NCBI GenBank assembly: GCA_963730065.1
Contig: CAVSQL010000014.1
Span: 310,001 to 374,000 of the forward strand
Source of the DNA: UBA9676 sp963730065
Lineage (GTDB): Bacteria > Actinomycetota > Actinomycetes > Streptosporangiales > Streptosporangiaceae
Length of the DNA stretch: 64,000 nt
Direction of reading: 5' to 3'
The notes under the pieces were generated by a model. It was given only the letters and a program-made list of their open reading frames with translations, was not told the origin of the DNA and did not search any database. Position numbers and translations under genes: made by a program. Below, piece after piece: positions 17,791 through 25,811 of the stretch (the stretch's first letter is position 1; the number at the start of each line of letters is the position of its first letter).

Positions 17791-17991
17791 ATGAGCGGGA
17801 GAAAGCGGGTTCCGGTGAAGCCAGCGCTAGAAGGCACTCTTGCGCTAGTGACGGGGGCCTCGAGCGCTATCGGCGCGGCCACGGCCGCCGCGCTCGCAGA
17901 TCACGGTGCGGCCGTGGCGCTGGCGGCACGGCGCAGGGACCGGCTGGAGACGCTCGCGGCCAGCATCCGCGACCAGGGCGGGCACGGGTGA
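17791..17991 (+). pseudogene. N-terminal fragment of a short-chain dehydrogenase (SDR)
   Basis: Encodes only about 66 residues: the SDR cofactor fold LALVTGASSAIGAATAAALA (TGxxxxIG motif) through the beta2 arginines AARRRDRL and the following helix, then a stop at 17989. A complete SDR has about 250 residues including the YxxxK active site, all missing here. ATG 17791 or GTG 17815 could start it. The next gene, on the other strand, ends one base away, so the 3' two-thirds appear to have been replaced or deleted. Probably non-functional. Confidence 0.75.
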
Positions 17992-17992
17992 G

Positions 17993-18793
17993 CTATCCGC
18001 GCTGACCTGGTAAGGAGACGGCGGCCGTGGGTCGCGGCGCGGCCTGGGTCCCAGCCGTCGCGCCCTGGGCGTAGCGCTGGACGAAGCGGCGCAGGATGGC
18101 AGGCGGGTGGGTGACGTGGCTGCGGCGGGTCTGCGCCTTGAGCTCGTCGGCTTGTTCGGGTTCGAAATAGCCGGCGTGCTTGTAGACCCCGATCCGGGTG
18201 CACAGGCCAGCCACGTCCAATTCGGGATGGAACTGGGTGGCGTAGACGGCCGAGCCGATCCTGAACGCCTGCACCGGGCACGCGGGGGAACGGGCGAGCA
18301 GGACGGCGTGGCGCGGCAGCCGGCTGATCGCCTCTTTGTGACCGACGAACGCGTCGAAGGTGGTGGGCAGGCCGCACAGCAGCGGGTCTTGCCGGCCTTC
18401 GCGGGTGAGCGTGACCGGGACCGAGCCGATCGGCTCGGCGTACCGCCGGTTGACCACGGCCCCCTGGTGGCTGCCGAGCGTTCCGATGCCGTAGCAGGCC
18501 CCGAGAAACGGGAAGTCCGCGCTGATCACTTTTTCCAGCAGCTCGCGCAGGTCGGCCTCGACCCGCCGCTGCACCAGCGACTTCTGGTCCTCCGGGTCGC
18601 TGGAGTTGAACGGCCCGCCGCCCAGCAGGATCCCCGACCAGTCCCGCAGATCGACGTTGCCCAGCGCCCGCCGCTCCAGCCGGTGACGGTGCAGGTCACA
18701 CTCGTCCAGACCGGCGAAGGCCAGGAACGACTCGTACTCGTTGTCCGCGGCGGCATCCTCAGCCCGGATGGCCAGCAGCAGGAACGGCTTCAC
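17993..18793 (-). CDS. class I glutamine amidotransferase (GMP-synthase-like)
   Basis: 266 residues, stand-alone GATase1 domain. Nucleophile Cys100 in GACYGIG, and the catalytic pair His189/Glu191 in FHPELD, with an oxyanion strand SGILLGGGPFN. Stand-alone proteins like this hydrolyse glutamine or gamma-glutamyl conjugates for an unknown acceptor. A C-terminal extension (about 215-266) is Arg- and Ala-rich. Converges on the SDR fragment. A related but distinct amidotransferase is at 37382. Confidence 0.85.
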   Translation of the reverse strand: MKPFLLLAIRAEDAAADNEYESFLAFAGLDECDLHRHRLERRALGNVDLRDWSGILLGGGPFNSSDPEDQKSLVQRRVEADLRELLEKVISADFPFLGACYGIGTLGSHQGAVVNRRYAEPIGSVPVTLTREGRQDPLLCGLPTTFDAFVGHKEAISRLPRHAVLLARSPACPVQAFRIGSAVYATQFHPELDVAGLCTRIGVYKHAGYFEPEQADELKAQTRRSHVTHPPAILRRFVQRYAQGATAGTQAAPRPTAAVSLPGQRG

Positions 18794-18875
18794 AAGATCA
18801 CCCTAATAAGTTCAGGCGCCCGGCTCAGCCGATAGGCCAATCCCGTGATATCTGGCCCGGACGGCGGTGCCGGGC

Positions 18876-19655
18876 TTAACTCCGCCTGGCCCGCTGGGCC
18901 GAAAGCAGCGGTATCGCCGCGATCTTTTCCTCGGTCAGGTCTTCCCAGCAGATGCCGGCGGCGGGCCGCGGCCGGTGCCGAGGGCGGCAGTCGATGACGC
19001 GCTCGGGTGTGATGATGAGGTCCACCGGCACGTCGTGGCCGGTCAGCGGCACCGTCCCGGCCGCGCAGACCTGGAGCTCGTGAACGGTCGTGACCGACAC
19101 GGTCTGCGGTCCGATCAGGCCCGCCGCCGCGGCCAGCGCGAATTCCAGGTCGGCGAACCCGCCGCCCTTGCCGAGCCGGGCGCCGTCCTCCCCGGCCGCG
19201 ACACAGCCCATCACCACCAGATCGACCGGCGGCAGCTCAGCCAGCGTGACCCGCCGGGCGGAGCGGGACGCCCCCCGGATCGAGGCCGCCTTGCGGGACG
19301 GCTCGCTCAGGTGGCCGGGATCCAGGGCGAAGAACGGCTCTGTTCCGGCCAGGCGCGGGACCGCCATGTACACGGTCTTGCCGTCCTCCAGCGCGCGCTG
19401 GCGCACCGGCAGCTGCGCGGAGTCCGGATTGGCCTTCACGGTGGCGGCGGCCTGCCACACATCCGTGACGCGAAGCCGCTCGGCGGCCGTCTCCGCGCCA
19501 GCGAAGTTCGGTATGCGTCCCGCCGCGCCGGGGAACCGGGCCACCCGCGCCGCGCTCATCTCCGACCACACCTGCTGCCGCAGGGCGGCCTTCGCGGCCA
19601 GCACATCGGCCGGGCCACCGGCATCACGATCATGACGCGGTACGGGGCGAACCAT
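18876..19655 (-). CDS. 5-formyltetrahydrofolate cyclo-ligase family protein
   Basis: 259 residues. Members convert 5-formyl-THF to 5,10-methenyl-THF using ATP. Seen: an N-terminal AAKAALRQQVWSEM helix, VDLVVMGCVAAGEDGARLGKGGGFADLE (the phosphate-binding GxGxGxxD-like loop) and VPLTGHDVPVDLIITPERVI near the end. The longer size and this motif order resemble the MTHFSD-like subgroup rather than short bacterial YgfA. ATG at 19655 chosen because further upstream frame overlaps the divergent promoter region. Confidence 0.82.
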   Translation of the reverse strand: MVRPVPRHDRDAGGPADVLAAKAALRQQVWSEMSAARVARFPGAAGRIPNFAGAETAAERLRVTDVWQAAATVKANPDSAQLPVRQRALEDGKTVYMAVPRLAGTEPFFALDPGHLSEPSRKAASIRGASRSARRVTLAELPPVDLVVMGCVAAGEDGARLGKGGGFADLEFALAAAAGLIGPQTVSVTTVHELQVCAAGTVPLTGHDVPVDLIITPERVIDCRPRHRPRPAAGICWEDLTEEKIAAIPLLSAQRARRS

Positions 19656-19750
19656 GCCCCCATCCTGCCCGCAAGCTCGTGGTGGCAGCAGCGCGTTCGC
19701 CAGTCCGGCCGCCGGCCCTCCGGCTGCTATCGCGGCACAATCCCGCCATG

Positions 19751-19774
19751 CCGGAGGCTGCTCACAGCCTCCGG
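19751..19774. repeat. perfect 10-bp stem, 4-base loop hairpin between divergent genes
   Basis: CCGGAGGCTG and CAGCCTCCGG flank CTCA. It stands between the divergent cyclo-ligase (start 19655) and HTH regulator (start 19834). No U-run follows, so it is more likely a regulatory or transcript-leader structure than a terminator. Confidence 0.6.
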
Positions 19775-19780
19775 AAATAA

Positions 19781-19794
19781 TCACATAATTGTGA
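19781..19794. promoter_or_regulatory. candidate operator, TCACA-N4-TGTGA
   Basis: An AT-rich inverted repeat (TCACATAATTGTGA) in an otherwise GC-rich region, 40 bases before the HTH regulator's ATG. Its size and location fit an autoregulatory binding site for that winged-helix protein; this is inference from position and symmetry. Confidence 0.5.
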
Positions 19795-19833
19795 ATGATA
19801 GCAGTTCTGCGAGGATTAGCTAGGCTTCTCGTC

Positions 19834-20394
19834 ATGGCCAGCGCAGATTTGCTGCTGCACCCGGTGCGGCTGCGCATCGTCAAGGCGTTCCTGGGTGACC
19901 GGGCGCTCACCACGAGCCAGCTCGCCGCCGAGCTCGACGATGTGCCCGCCGGCAGCCTCTACCGCCACATCGCCCTGCTCACCAAGGCCGGGGTGCTCCA
20001 GGTCGTTGCCGAGCGCCGTGTCCGCGGCGCCGTCGAGCGCACCTACACCCTCCGGCTGTTCGCCGCGCAGATCCAGCCGGGCGAGGCCGAAGCCATGACG
20101 CTCGATGAGCACGCTCGGGCCTTCATGGCCTACGTCGCCGGGCTGCTCGCCGATTTCGACCGCTACCTGGCCGCCGGGCCTGCCGACCCGGTTCGCGACG
20201 GCGCCGACTACCGGGTGGCGGGCATGTGGCTCACCGACGCCGAGTTCGCCGACTTCCGGCGGGACCTCCGTGCCGTCGTCCAGCCACGGCTGGCCAACGT
20301 CCCGGGCGGGGGACGCCGGCGGCGCATCCTGTACACCGTCTTCCTGCCCGAACCCCAGAAACCGGCCGGGCAGGCCGACCAGCTCGCTCGGTGA
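19834..20394 (+). CDS. winged-helix transcriptional regulator (ArsR-like)
   Basis: 186 residues. N-terminal HTH (LHPVRLRIVKAFLGDRALTT, SQLAAELDDVPAGSLYRHIALLTKAGVLQV) with a wing VRGAVERTYTL, matching helix-turn-helix ArsR/PadR-like regulators that carry a C-terminal ligand or dimer domain (AEAMTLDEHARAFMAYVAGLL). ATG 19834 taken as start (MASADLLLHPVRLR is the usual beginning); an in-frame ATG at 19795 would run into the candidate operator. It ends 17 bases before the ROK gene, so both are likely one transcript. Confidence 0.82.
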   Translation: MASADLLLHPVRLRIVKAFLGDRALTTSQLAAELDDVPAGSLYRHIALLTKAGVLQVVAERRVRGAVERTYTLRLFAAQIQPGEAEAMTLDEHARAFMAYVAGLLADFDRYLAAGPADPVRDGADYRVAGMWLTDAEFADFRRDLRAVVQPRLANVPGGGRRRRILYTVFLPEPQKPAGQADQLAR

Positions 20395-20411
20395 CGCGAC
20401 GGAGGTGCCGG

Positions 20412-21461
20412 ATGCCGGGTCAGGGCCAGGAGGTCGTTGTCGGCCTCGACAATGGCGGGACGGCCATCAACGCGACCGTGCTCGACACCACTGGGCGGTT
20501 CCTGGTGGACCAGCTGGTCGAACTGCCGAGCCGGGTGGCGGAAGGTCCGGTGGTGGCGATCGAGGCGCTCGCCGAGTCATTCACGGCCGTGCTCGGCCTG
20601 ACCGGGACCGCCGCTCATACGGTGCGGGCGGTGGGCCTGGACACGCCGGGGCCGGCCAGCGCGGACGGGGTCATCTCGATGCGGGGCGCGGTGAATTTCG
20701 TCGATCCGGCCTGGCGCGGCTTTGACGTCCGCAGCGCTCTCGAGGCCCGGCTCGGCCTGCCGGTGATCTACAACAATGACGCGAACGCGGCGTCCCTGTA
20801 CTCCCATCACGTCCACTTTGGGCCTGACGCCGCACACCGCTCATCCGTTGCGCTGATCGTGGGGACCGGGCTTGGCGGTGGCGTCATCGAAAGCGGAAGG
20901 GTGGTCCACGGCGCGGCCGGGATGGCGGGCGAGTTCGGGCATATGCGGATCCCGATGGACGGGCTGCTGGCCGAGGGGCAGCCGATGCCCCGGTGCAATT
21001 GCGGGCTGCCGGGAGATGGCGAGAGTGTCGCGTCCCTGACCGGCATCGAGAAGAACCTGCTGCCGTACTGGCTGACCCGCTTCCCGGGTCACGAGCTCCA
21101 CGTGGCCGGCCCGGCCCGCCAGGCGGCGTCCCTGGTGCGGGGCTATGCAAGTGCCGGGGACCCGATGGCCCTGGAGATCTTCCGGCAGCAGGCGATCGCG
21201 CTCGGCAGGCTTTTCACCATCGCGGCGAACTTCACCGACCCGGACGCGTACTTCCTCGGCGGCGGCGTGGTCGAGGCGGTGCCCCGCTTCCGTGACTGGT
21301 TCCTCGCTCTGGTCCGTGAGCACACCGACCTGCGAGCCGAACAGGTTCCCCGGGTGACCTTCGCGCTGGTGCCCGAACTGGACATGGCCGGGGCCCGCGG
21401 CGCGGCCATCGCGGCCGCCGACACGCTCGGCTGGGCACCACCCAAGCTTTCCCGGCCCTAG
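20412..21461 (+). CDS. ROK-family sugar kinase-like protein
   Basis: 349 residues, start ATG 20412 after GGAGG (20401-20405). ATP loop GLDNGGTAINATVLD at the N-terminus, catalytic Asp in NNDANAAS, and GTGLGGGVI. ROK proteins phosphorylate glucose, N-acetylmannosamine or related sugars. The zinc site normally reads CxCGxxGC; here it reads CNCGLPGD, so the third cysteine is replaced by Asp, which may weaken zinc binding and change specificity. No DNA-binding domain, so an enzyme rather than a repressor. Its 3' end overlaps the convergent histidine kinase by 4 bases. Confidence 0.88.
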   Translation: MPGQGQEVVVGLDNGGTAINATVLDTTGRFLVDQLVELPSRVAEGPVVAIEALAESFTAVLGLTGTAAHTVRAVGLDTPGPASADGVISMRGAVNFVDPAWRGFDVRSALEARLGLPVIYNNDANAASLYSHHVHFGPDAAHRSSVALIVGTGLGGGVIESGRVVHGAAGMAGEFGHMRIPMDGLLAEGQPMPRCNCGLPGDGESVASLTGIEKNLLPYWLTRFPGHELHVAGPARQAASLVRGYASAGDPMALEIFRQQAIALGRLFTIAANFTDPDAYFLGGGVVEAVPRFRDWFLALVREHTDLRAEQVPRVTFALVPELDMAGARGAAIAAADTLGWAPPKLSRP

Positions 21462-22594
21462 CGCTGCGGCGGCTGCTGATCGTGCCCGGCGAGCAGCAGG
21501 TCATCGAGCAGCGCATCCATGCGCGCGGCTTCGTCGGTCACCCGCTTCATCCGGTGGTCGAGCTCACCGGCGCTGGGCCGGCCGCGGGGCCGGCCGCGTT
21601 CGGCCAGGCCGTGGATGACGCTGAGCGGCCTGCGCAGCTCGTGGCAGGTGTCAGCGATGATGCGGCATATTCGCTCGCCGGACCGGCGGGCGGCCGTCTC
21701 CGACCCGGCGCAGATCCTGAACGCATGCTCGGTCCGGCTCAGCATGTTGTTGAGGGACCACGTGAGCCGGCCGGCGTCGCTGCCACCAGGCTGGTCAGGG
21801 ACCCGGCGTGACAGCTCGCCCGCGGCCGCCGCGGCCAGTGCCCCCTCCGCCTGGGTGAGTGGCCGCAGGATGGCCCGGATCACCACGGCTCCCAGGCCGC
21901 CGGCGATCAGGACCATCACGCCGCTGACCACGAGACCGGTGACGGCGAGCCGGTCGGCGGTATGGCCGATGCGGCCCAGATCCATCCCGACCACCAGCGT
22001 GCCCGCCAGGCCCGGGCGGGCCAGGCTGGTGACGGACACCGAGAAGCCTTCGGCGCTGTAGGAGAACGGGATACGCCAGGCCCGGTAGTGGATCGGCTCG
22101 GCGATCACCCGCCAGCTGACGCCGTGGCCGGCCGCAACGGTGACCAGCTGCCCGGTACGCGCCGTGACGCGGGCCGGGACCGCCGGCATGGCCGGGCCGG
22201 GCCGTGCGCCCGGGCCTGCCCTCATCACCAGCTGGCCTCCAGGCCCGCGTATCTCAATGCCGAACATGCCGCCGGGCGCACCGGCGATGGGAGCGCCCGG
22301 CGCGAACCCGTAGAGAGGCGAGGCCGCGAAGGGACGGCTGATGAGCCCGCCAGCGTAGGCACGGACCTGCTGATCCGCCTGCCCCATCAGGTAAGACCGG
22401 GCCACCAGGGCCAGGGCCCCGGTGATGACCATCGTCCCCACGGCCAGCGCGCACAACGTCGTGGCCGCCAGTCTCACCCGCAGCGAAGCCCGGCCCGGCC
22501 GCCACCCAGCGGCCAGACCGCCGCGGAAGCCGTCATGCCCCACGGCATCCAGTCTGCCTGGGTGCCCAGCGATGCGCCGGGGTGGGTGTCCCAA
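21458..22594 (-). CDS. HAMP sensor histidine kinase lacking the ATPase domain
   Basis: 378 residues from the longest start; GTG 22543 is an alternative. Order: N-terminal TM (about 40-66), periplasmic sensor (about 70-220), second TM, HAMP (IRAILRPLTQAEGALAAAA), then a HisKA helix with phosphoacceptor His in IADTCHELRRPLSVIHGLAE. The protein ends at LLDDLLLAGHDQQPPQR, so the whole HATPase_c domain (N, G1, G2 boxes) is absent; the plus-strand ROK gene occupies the space beyond. It can therefore not autophosphorylate alone. Either a truncated relic or a dimerisation/phosphotransfer partner. No response regulator adjoins it. Confidence 0.8.
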   Translation of the reverse strand: MGHPPRRIAGHPGRLDAVGHDGFRGGLAAGWRPGRASLRVRLAATTLCALAVGTMVITGALALVARSYLMGQADQQVRAYAGGLISRPFAASPLYGFAPGAPIAGAPGGMFGIEIRGPGGQLVMRAGPGARPGPAMPAVPARVTARTGQLVTVAAGHGVSWRVIAEPIHYRAWRIPFSYSAEGFSVSVTSLARPGLAGTLVVGMDLGRIGHTADRLAVTGLVVSGVMVLIAGGLGAVVIRAILRPLTQAEGALAAAAAGELSRRVPDQPGGSDAGRLTWSLNNMLSRTEHAFRICAGSETAARRSGERICRIIADTCHELRRPLSVIHGLAERGRPRGRPSAGELDHRMKRVTDEAARMDALLDDLLLAGHDQQPPQR

Positions 22595-22786
22595 GCCGAG
22601 TCCGTCGGCGAGATCTCCGGCGGCTTCACGCTCGCCCTCCTCGCCCGGGCCGCCGGCATCTCTGTCGTCCTGATCCCCTCCGGTGCGCTCATCGCGTGCG
22701 CCGGGGCGATGGTGGCGCGGGCCCGGCTGACCCGCGGCGACCGGTGCTGGCGGCTCAGATCGCGCCCGCGCCGATGGCGTGGCTGA
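22534..22786 (+). pseudogene. C-terminal remnant of an MFS transporter
   Basis: A plus-strand stretch reading PGWVSQAESVGEISGGFTLA then LLARAAGISVVLIPSGALIA and CAGAMVARARLTRG resembles the last two helices of drug-type MFS exporters (the xSQAxxxGxxxGG loop, then two hydrophobic helices and an Arg-rich end). The other ten helices are gone; the upstream sequence is occupied by the minus-strand histidine kinase, and the tail overlaps the epimerase 3' end. A deletion relic, not an active gene. Confidence 0.5.
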
Positions 22787-23777
22787 TCCAGGGGATGACC
22801 TCGTCGAGCATCTGGTCCAACGTGGTGGTCGCCTCGAAGCCGAGCAGCCGTTTGGCTTTTTCGGTAGAGGGCACGCGGCGCTGCACGTCGTGGGCGAACG
22901 GCTGGTCGTGGACGATCCGCAGCGGGGCGCCGCCTTTGATCTTGCGCCAGATCAGTTCCGCCAGTCGCAGCACGGTGGTGCTTTCGGCGGTGGACAGGTT
23001 GAAGTCGTCGTTACGGGCGGCGGGGTGGGCCATGGCGGTGACGATCCCGTGGGCGAGGTCGCCGCCGTAGGTGTAGTGGCGGACCTGCTCACCGGTGCCC
23101 AGGATGTGCAGCGGGTCCTGGCCCTTGAGGACCTTCTGGACCAGGTCGGGCACCACGTGGCTCATCGCCAGCCGCACGTTGCCGGAGAGGATCTCTTCAT
23201 CGCCCAGGGCGCGGCTCTCGCCGGTGCCGACGCAGTTGAACGGGCGCACGATGGTGTAGGGCAGCTGGTACTGGTCCCAGGCGGCGTGGGCGAAGTACTC
23301 CACCGCCAGCTTCTGGAACCCATACGAGGACAGCGGCGGCGGGATCTCTTTCTCCTGGCCCTCGTGGGAGGGCCAGGCGGTGGCGCTTTCGAACACCATC
23401 GAGGAGGAGATGTAGGTGACCTTGCGCAGCCTTCCCTGCTGGTGGGCGCCGATCGCGGCGTCGCAGCTGGCGGCGGTGATCCGCTCGTTGGTGGCCAGCA
23501 GGTCGTAGGCGTAGGTGTGGAAGTAGGTGATGCCGCCGATCATCGCCGCCCCGGCGATGAAGTGATCACAATCGGCCAGCAGGCCGGTCAGCAGCTCCAC
23601 ATCGCGGGCGTCGCCCTCAACCAGGGTGTAGTTCGGGTCGTGGTCATAGGACTTGGCCACCGGCCCGTACTTGGAGAAGTTGTCGATCCCGGTGACCGCG
23701 TACCCGCGCGCCAGCAGCTCTTGCACCACATAGCCGCCGATGAATCCCGCCGCCCCGCTGACCAGCACTTTTTCCAC
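22755..23777 (-). CDS. NAD-dependent epimerase/dehydratase (extended SDR)
   Basis: 340 residues. NAD loop GAAGFIGGY (8-16), catalytic Ser about 125 in YISSSMVF and the YxxxK pair Tyr152/Lys156 in SSYGFQKLA, with RPFNCVGTGE: a nucleotide-sugar 4-epimerase or dehydratase. It is the last gene of a minus-strand set with a GT2 transferase (3-base gap), a UDP-glucose-type dehydrogenase and a membrane glycosyltransferase, so it probably supplies an activated sugar for a surface glycan. The precise sugar cannot be inferred. Confidence 0.88.
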   Translation of the reverse strand: MEKVLVSGAAGFIGGYVVQELLARGYAVTGIDNFSKYGPVAKSYDHDPNYTLVEGDARDVELLTGLLADCDHFIAGAAMIGGITYFHTYAYDLLATNERITAASCDAAIGAHQQGRLRKVTYISSSMVFESATAWPSHEGQEKEIPPPLSSYGFQKLAVEYFAHAAWDQYQLPYTIVRPFNCVGTGESRALGDEEILSGNVRLAMSHVVPDLVQKVLKGQDPLHILGTGEQVRHYTYGGDLAHGIVTAMAHPAARNDDFNLSTAESTTVLRLAELIWRKIKGGAPLRIVHDQPFAHDVQRRVPSTEKAKRLLGFEATTTLDQMLDEVIPWISHAIGAGAI

Positions 23778-23780
23778 TGG

Positions 23781-24596
23781 TTACTGCTCCTCCTTGAGAT
23801 TCTCCGCGGCCGGGCCGGCCGGGGTGGCCGGGCCGGCCGGGGTGGCCGACTGGTGGCGGGCGGCGTGGGCGCGGACCTGTCCGGCGGTCAGCCTGGGGCC
23901 GAACGAGAACCGGTACCAGCGCAGGTATTTCGGGATCCACCGGGCGACCTTGAAGTTCGACATCCCGGCCTGGCGGTCCAGCCAGATGGTCGGGATCTCG
24001 GCCACCGGCAGCCGCATCCGCTTGGCCTTGGCGGTCAGCTCGATCCCGATCTCAAACCCGTCCCGCGAATCGATCCCGACCTGGCGGATGAAGTCGGTGG
24101 AGTAGGCCTTGAACGAGTTCGTCGCATCCCGGGTCCCCACATGGGCCAGCAGTTGCAGCGACCGGCCCGCGCTCTTCGACATCAGCCCCTTCAGATACGG
24201 GCCTCCCACCTGCTGGCCGCCGGCCGCGTACCGCGAGGCCGCGGCCACCGCCACCCCCCGCTCGACCAGCCGCACCAGATCATCGATCTGCCGCGCGTCA
24301 TCGCAGCCATCGGCCATGGTCACCACCACCACCGGCGCCACCGCCGCGTCGATACCGTACCGGATCGCGTTCGCCGGCCCGCGTCCGTAGGTGTTCACCA
24401 GGTGAGTGACCCGCGGTTCCTTCAGCGCGTACTCATCTACCACCGGGATGGTGGTGTCATCGGTGGTGTCCACCACCACCAGCACCTCACACGGCAGCCG
24501 CACCGACTCAAAGATCCGGTCCAGAACGGTCCGGACCTGCTCACCCTCGTTATAGGCGGGGATGACGATGGACACCCGTGCTTCGGTCATCGTCAT
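23781..24596 (-). CDS. family 2 glycosyltransferase (DPM1-like)
   Basis: 271 residues. GT-A fold: VSIVIPAYNEGEQVRTVLDR, VVVVDTTDD-type strand, and VVVTMADGCDDARQIDDLV with the DxD-type acidic metal site. Similar to dolichol/polyprenol-phosphate sugar transferases (no C-terminal TM pair here). The C-terminus carries a short tandem TPAGPATPAGPA encoded by an 18-base repeat. Its ATG overlaps the stop of the dehydrogenase gene by 4 bases (ATGA). Likely makes a lipid-linked sugar for the GT-C transferase at the start of the operon. Confidence 0.88.
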   Translation of the reverse strand: MTMTEARVSIVIPAYNEGEQVRTVLDRIFESVRLPCEVLVVVDTTDDTTIPVVDEYALKEPRVTHLVNTYGRGPANAIRYGIDAAVAPVVVVTMADGCDDARQIDDLVRLVERGVAVAAASRYAAGGQQVGGPYLKGLMSKSAGRSLQLLAHVGTRDATNSFKAYSTDFIRQVGIDSRDGFEIGIELTAKAKRMRLPVAEIPTIWLDRQAGMSNFKVARWIPKYLRWYRFSFGPRLTAGQVRAHAARHQSATPAGPATPAGPAAENLKEEQ

Positions 24597-25807
24597 ACCC
24601 GCACCCCGTGGCCGAGCAGGTTCCAGATGTCGGCGACCGGCTTGGTGGTGGCCAGGTCGGCGTACTCAGGATGGGGGGCGCCGATGATGAGCAGGTCGGC
24701 GTGGGCGAGGACCTCATCGAACGGCCGCAAGGCCGGGTCGGTGGTGACGTAGGGGTCGGTGCACAGCACGGCGGCGGCCTTGAAGGCCAGGATGTGCTTG
24801 AGCTTGTAGCTCAAGCTGGACCGAATGTCGTCCGAGCCGGCCTTGAAGGCCATGCCCAAGATGCCTACCGTCATGGTGGCCAGGTCGAACCGCTGCTGCA
24901 GCCGGTGCACCACATACAGCGGCAGGCCCTCGTTGATCGTCATCGCGGTGTGGCCGAGCGCGAAGTTGTTGTTGTTGTAGGCGGCCAGCTGCAGCGTGTC
25001 CTTGAACAGGCACGGCCCGGCCGCGAACCCGGCCCCGGGCATGTCGGCGGCCCGCGGGTAGTCGAAGATCAGGCCCTGGCGGATGCGCTCGAAGTCCAGC
25101 CCCTGGTCGTTGGCCATCATGTACAGCTGGTTGGCGGTGGCGAACTTGATGTAACGCCACACGTTGGTGAACAGCTTGGCCAGCTCCGCCTCCTCCGGAC
25201 TCATCTCCACCAGCGTGGCGGTCAGCCGCCCAAACAGTGCCCGCGCCCGGTCCATGCCGCGCGGGGTGCGGCAGGCGATGATCTGCGGCAGCTCAGACAG
25301 CTCGGTCATCGCCTTGCCCTCGGCGATCCGCTCCGGGCAGAACGCCACCTCGATCTGCACCCCCAGCCGGGCGATCATCTTCTCCACCAGCGCCGTCACC
25401 CCCGGGTAAACGGTGCTGCGCAGCACCAGCAACTGCCCATCACGCAAGTACGGCGCGCACCCGGCCAAAGCCCGCGGCACCGCCTGCTGATCGGGGTTCA
25501 GATGCTCGTCCACCGGGGTGCCGATCACCACGATCACGTGCTCCGCGCTCGCCACCGTCGCCGGCGACACCGAGGCGGCCAGCCGCCCCTCGGCCACCAC
25601 CCGCTTGAGCACATCGCCCGCCCCCGGCTCGGCGAACGGCAGCTCCCCGCCGTTGACCAGCTCCACCGCGGCCTGGCTGACGTCGTAGATGCCCACCTTG
25701 GCACCCCGGTCGGCCAGCGCGATCGCCAGCGGCAGCCCCACATGGCCACACCCACCGACCACCACCACATCACGCTCAAACCCACTGCCGGGCGACCACT
25801 CAGTCAC
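24593..25807 (-). CDS. nucleotide-sugar dehydrogenase (UDP-glucose/GDP-mannose type)
   Basis: 404 residues. Four-electron oxidation of a UDP-hexose to the uronate, NAD dependent. N-terminal Rossmann VVVVGGCGHVGLPLAIALAD, the central dimer helix KLFTNVWRYIKFATANQ, and catalytic Cys266 in AAGPCLFKD with Lys269/Asp270. GTG 25807 is preferred because GGAAGG sits 7 bases upstream; a longer start at 25858 runs into the next gene. It begins 4 bases after the GT-C gene and overlaps GT2 by ATGA, so the three are one translational unit. UDP-glucuronate or similar sugar for surface polysaccharide. Confidence 0.9.
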   Translation of the reverse strand: MTEWSPGSGFERDVVVVGGCGHVGLPLAIALADRGAKVGIYDVSQAAVELVNGGELPFAEPGAGDVLKRVVAEGRLAASVSPATVASAEHVIVVIGTPVDEHLNPDQQAVPRALAGCAPYLRDGQLLVLRSTVYPGVTALVEKMIARLGVQIEVAFCPERIAEGKAMTELSELPQIIACRTPRGMDRARALFGRLTATLVEMSPEEAELAKLFTNVWRYIKFATANQLYMMANDQGLDFERIRQGLIFDYPRAADMPGAGFAAGPCLFKDTLQLAAYNNNNFALGHTAMTINEGLPLYVVHRLQQRFDLATMTVGILGMAFKAGSDDIRSSLSYKLKHILAFKAAAVLCTDPYVTTDPALRPFDEVLAHADLLIIGAPHPEYADLATTKPVADIWNLLGHGVRV

Positions 25808-25811
25808 GGGA

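Noticed and set aside
22534..22594. Long N-terminus of the truncated kinase (start at 22594)
   Set aside because: Not preferred over GTG 22543: the extra residues lie opposite the MFS remnant and show no conserved features, though I kept the longest boundary in the entry.
23811..23852. 18-base tandem repeat
   Set aside because: It is inside the GT2 coding region and encodes TPAGPATPAGPA in the protein tail, so it is explained as coding low complexity.
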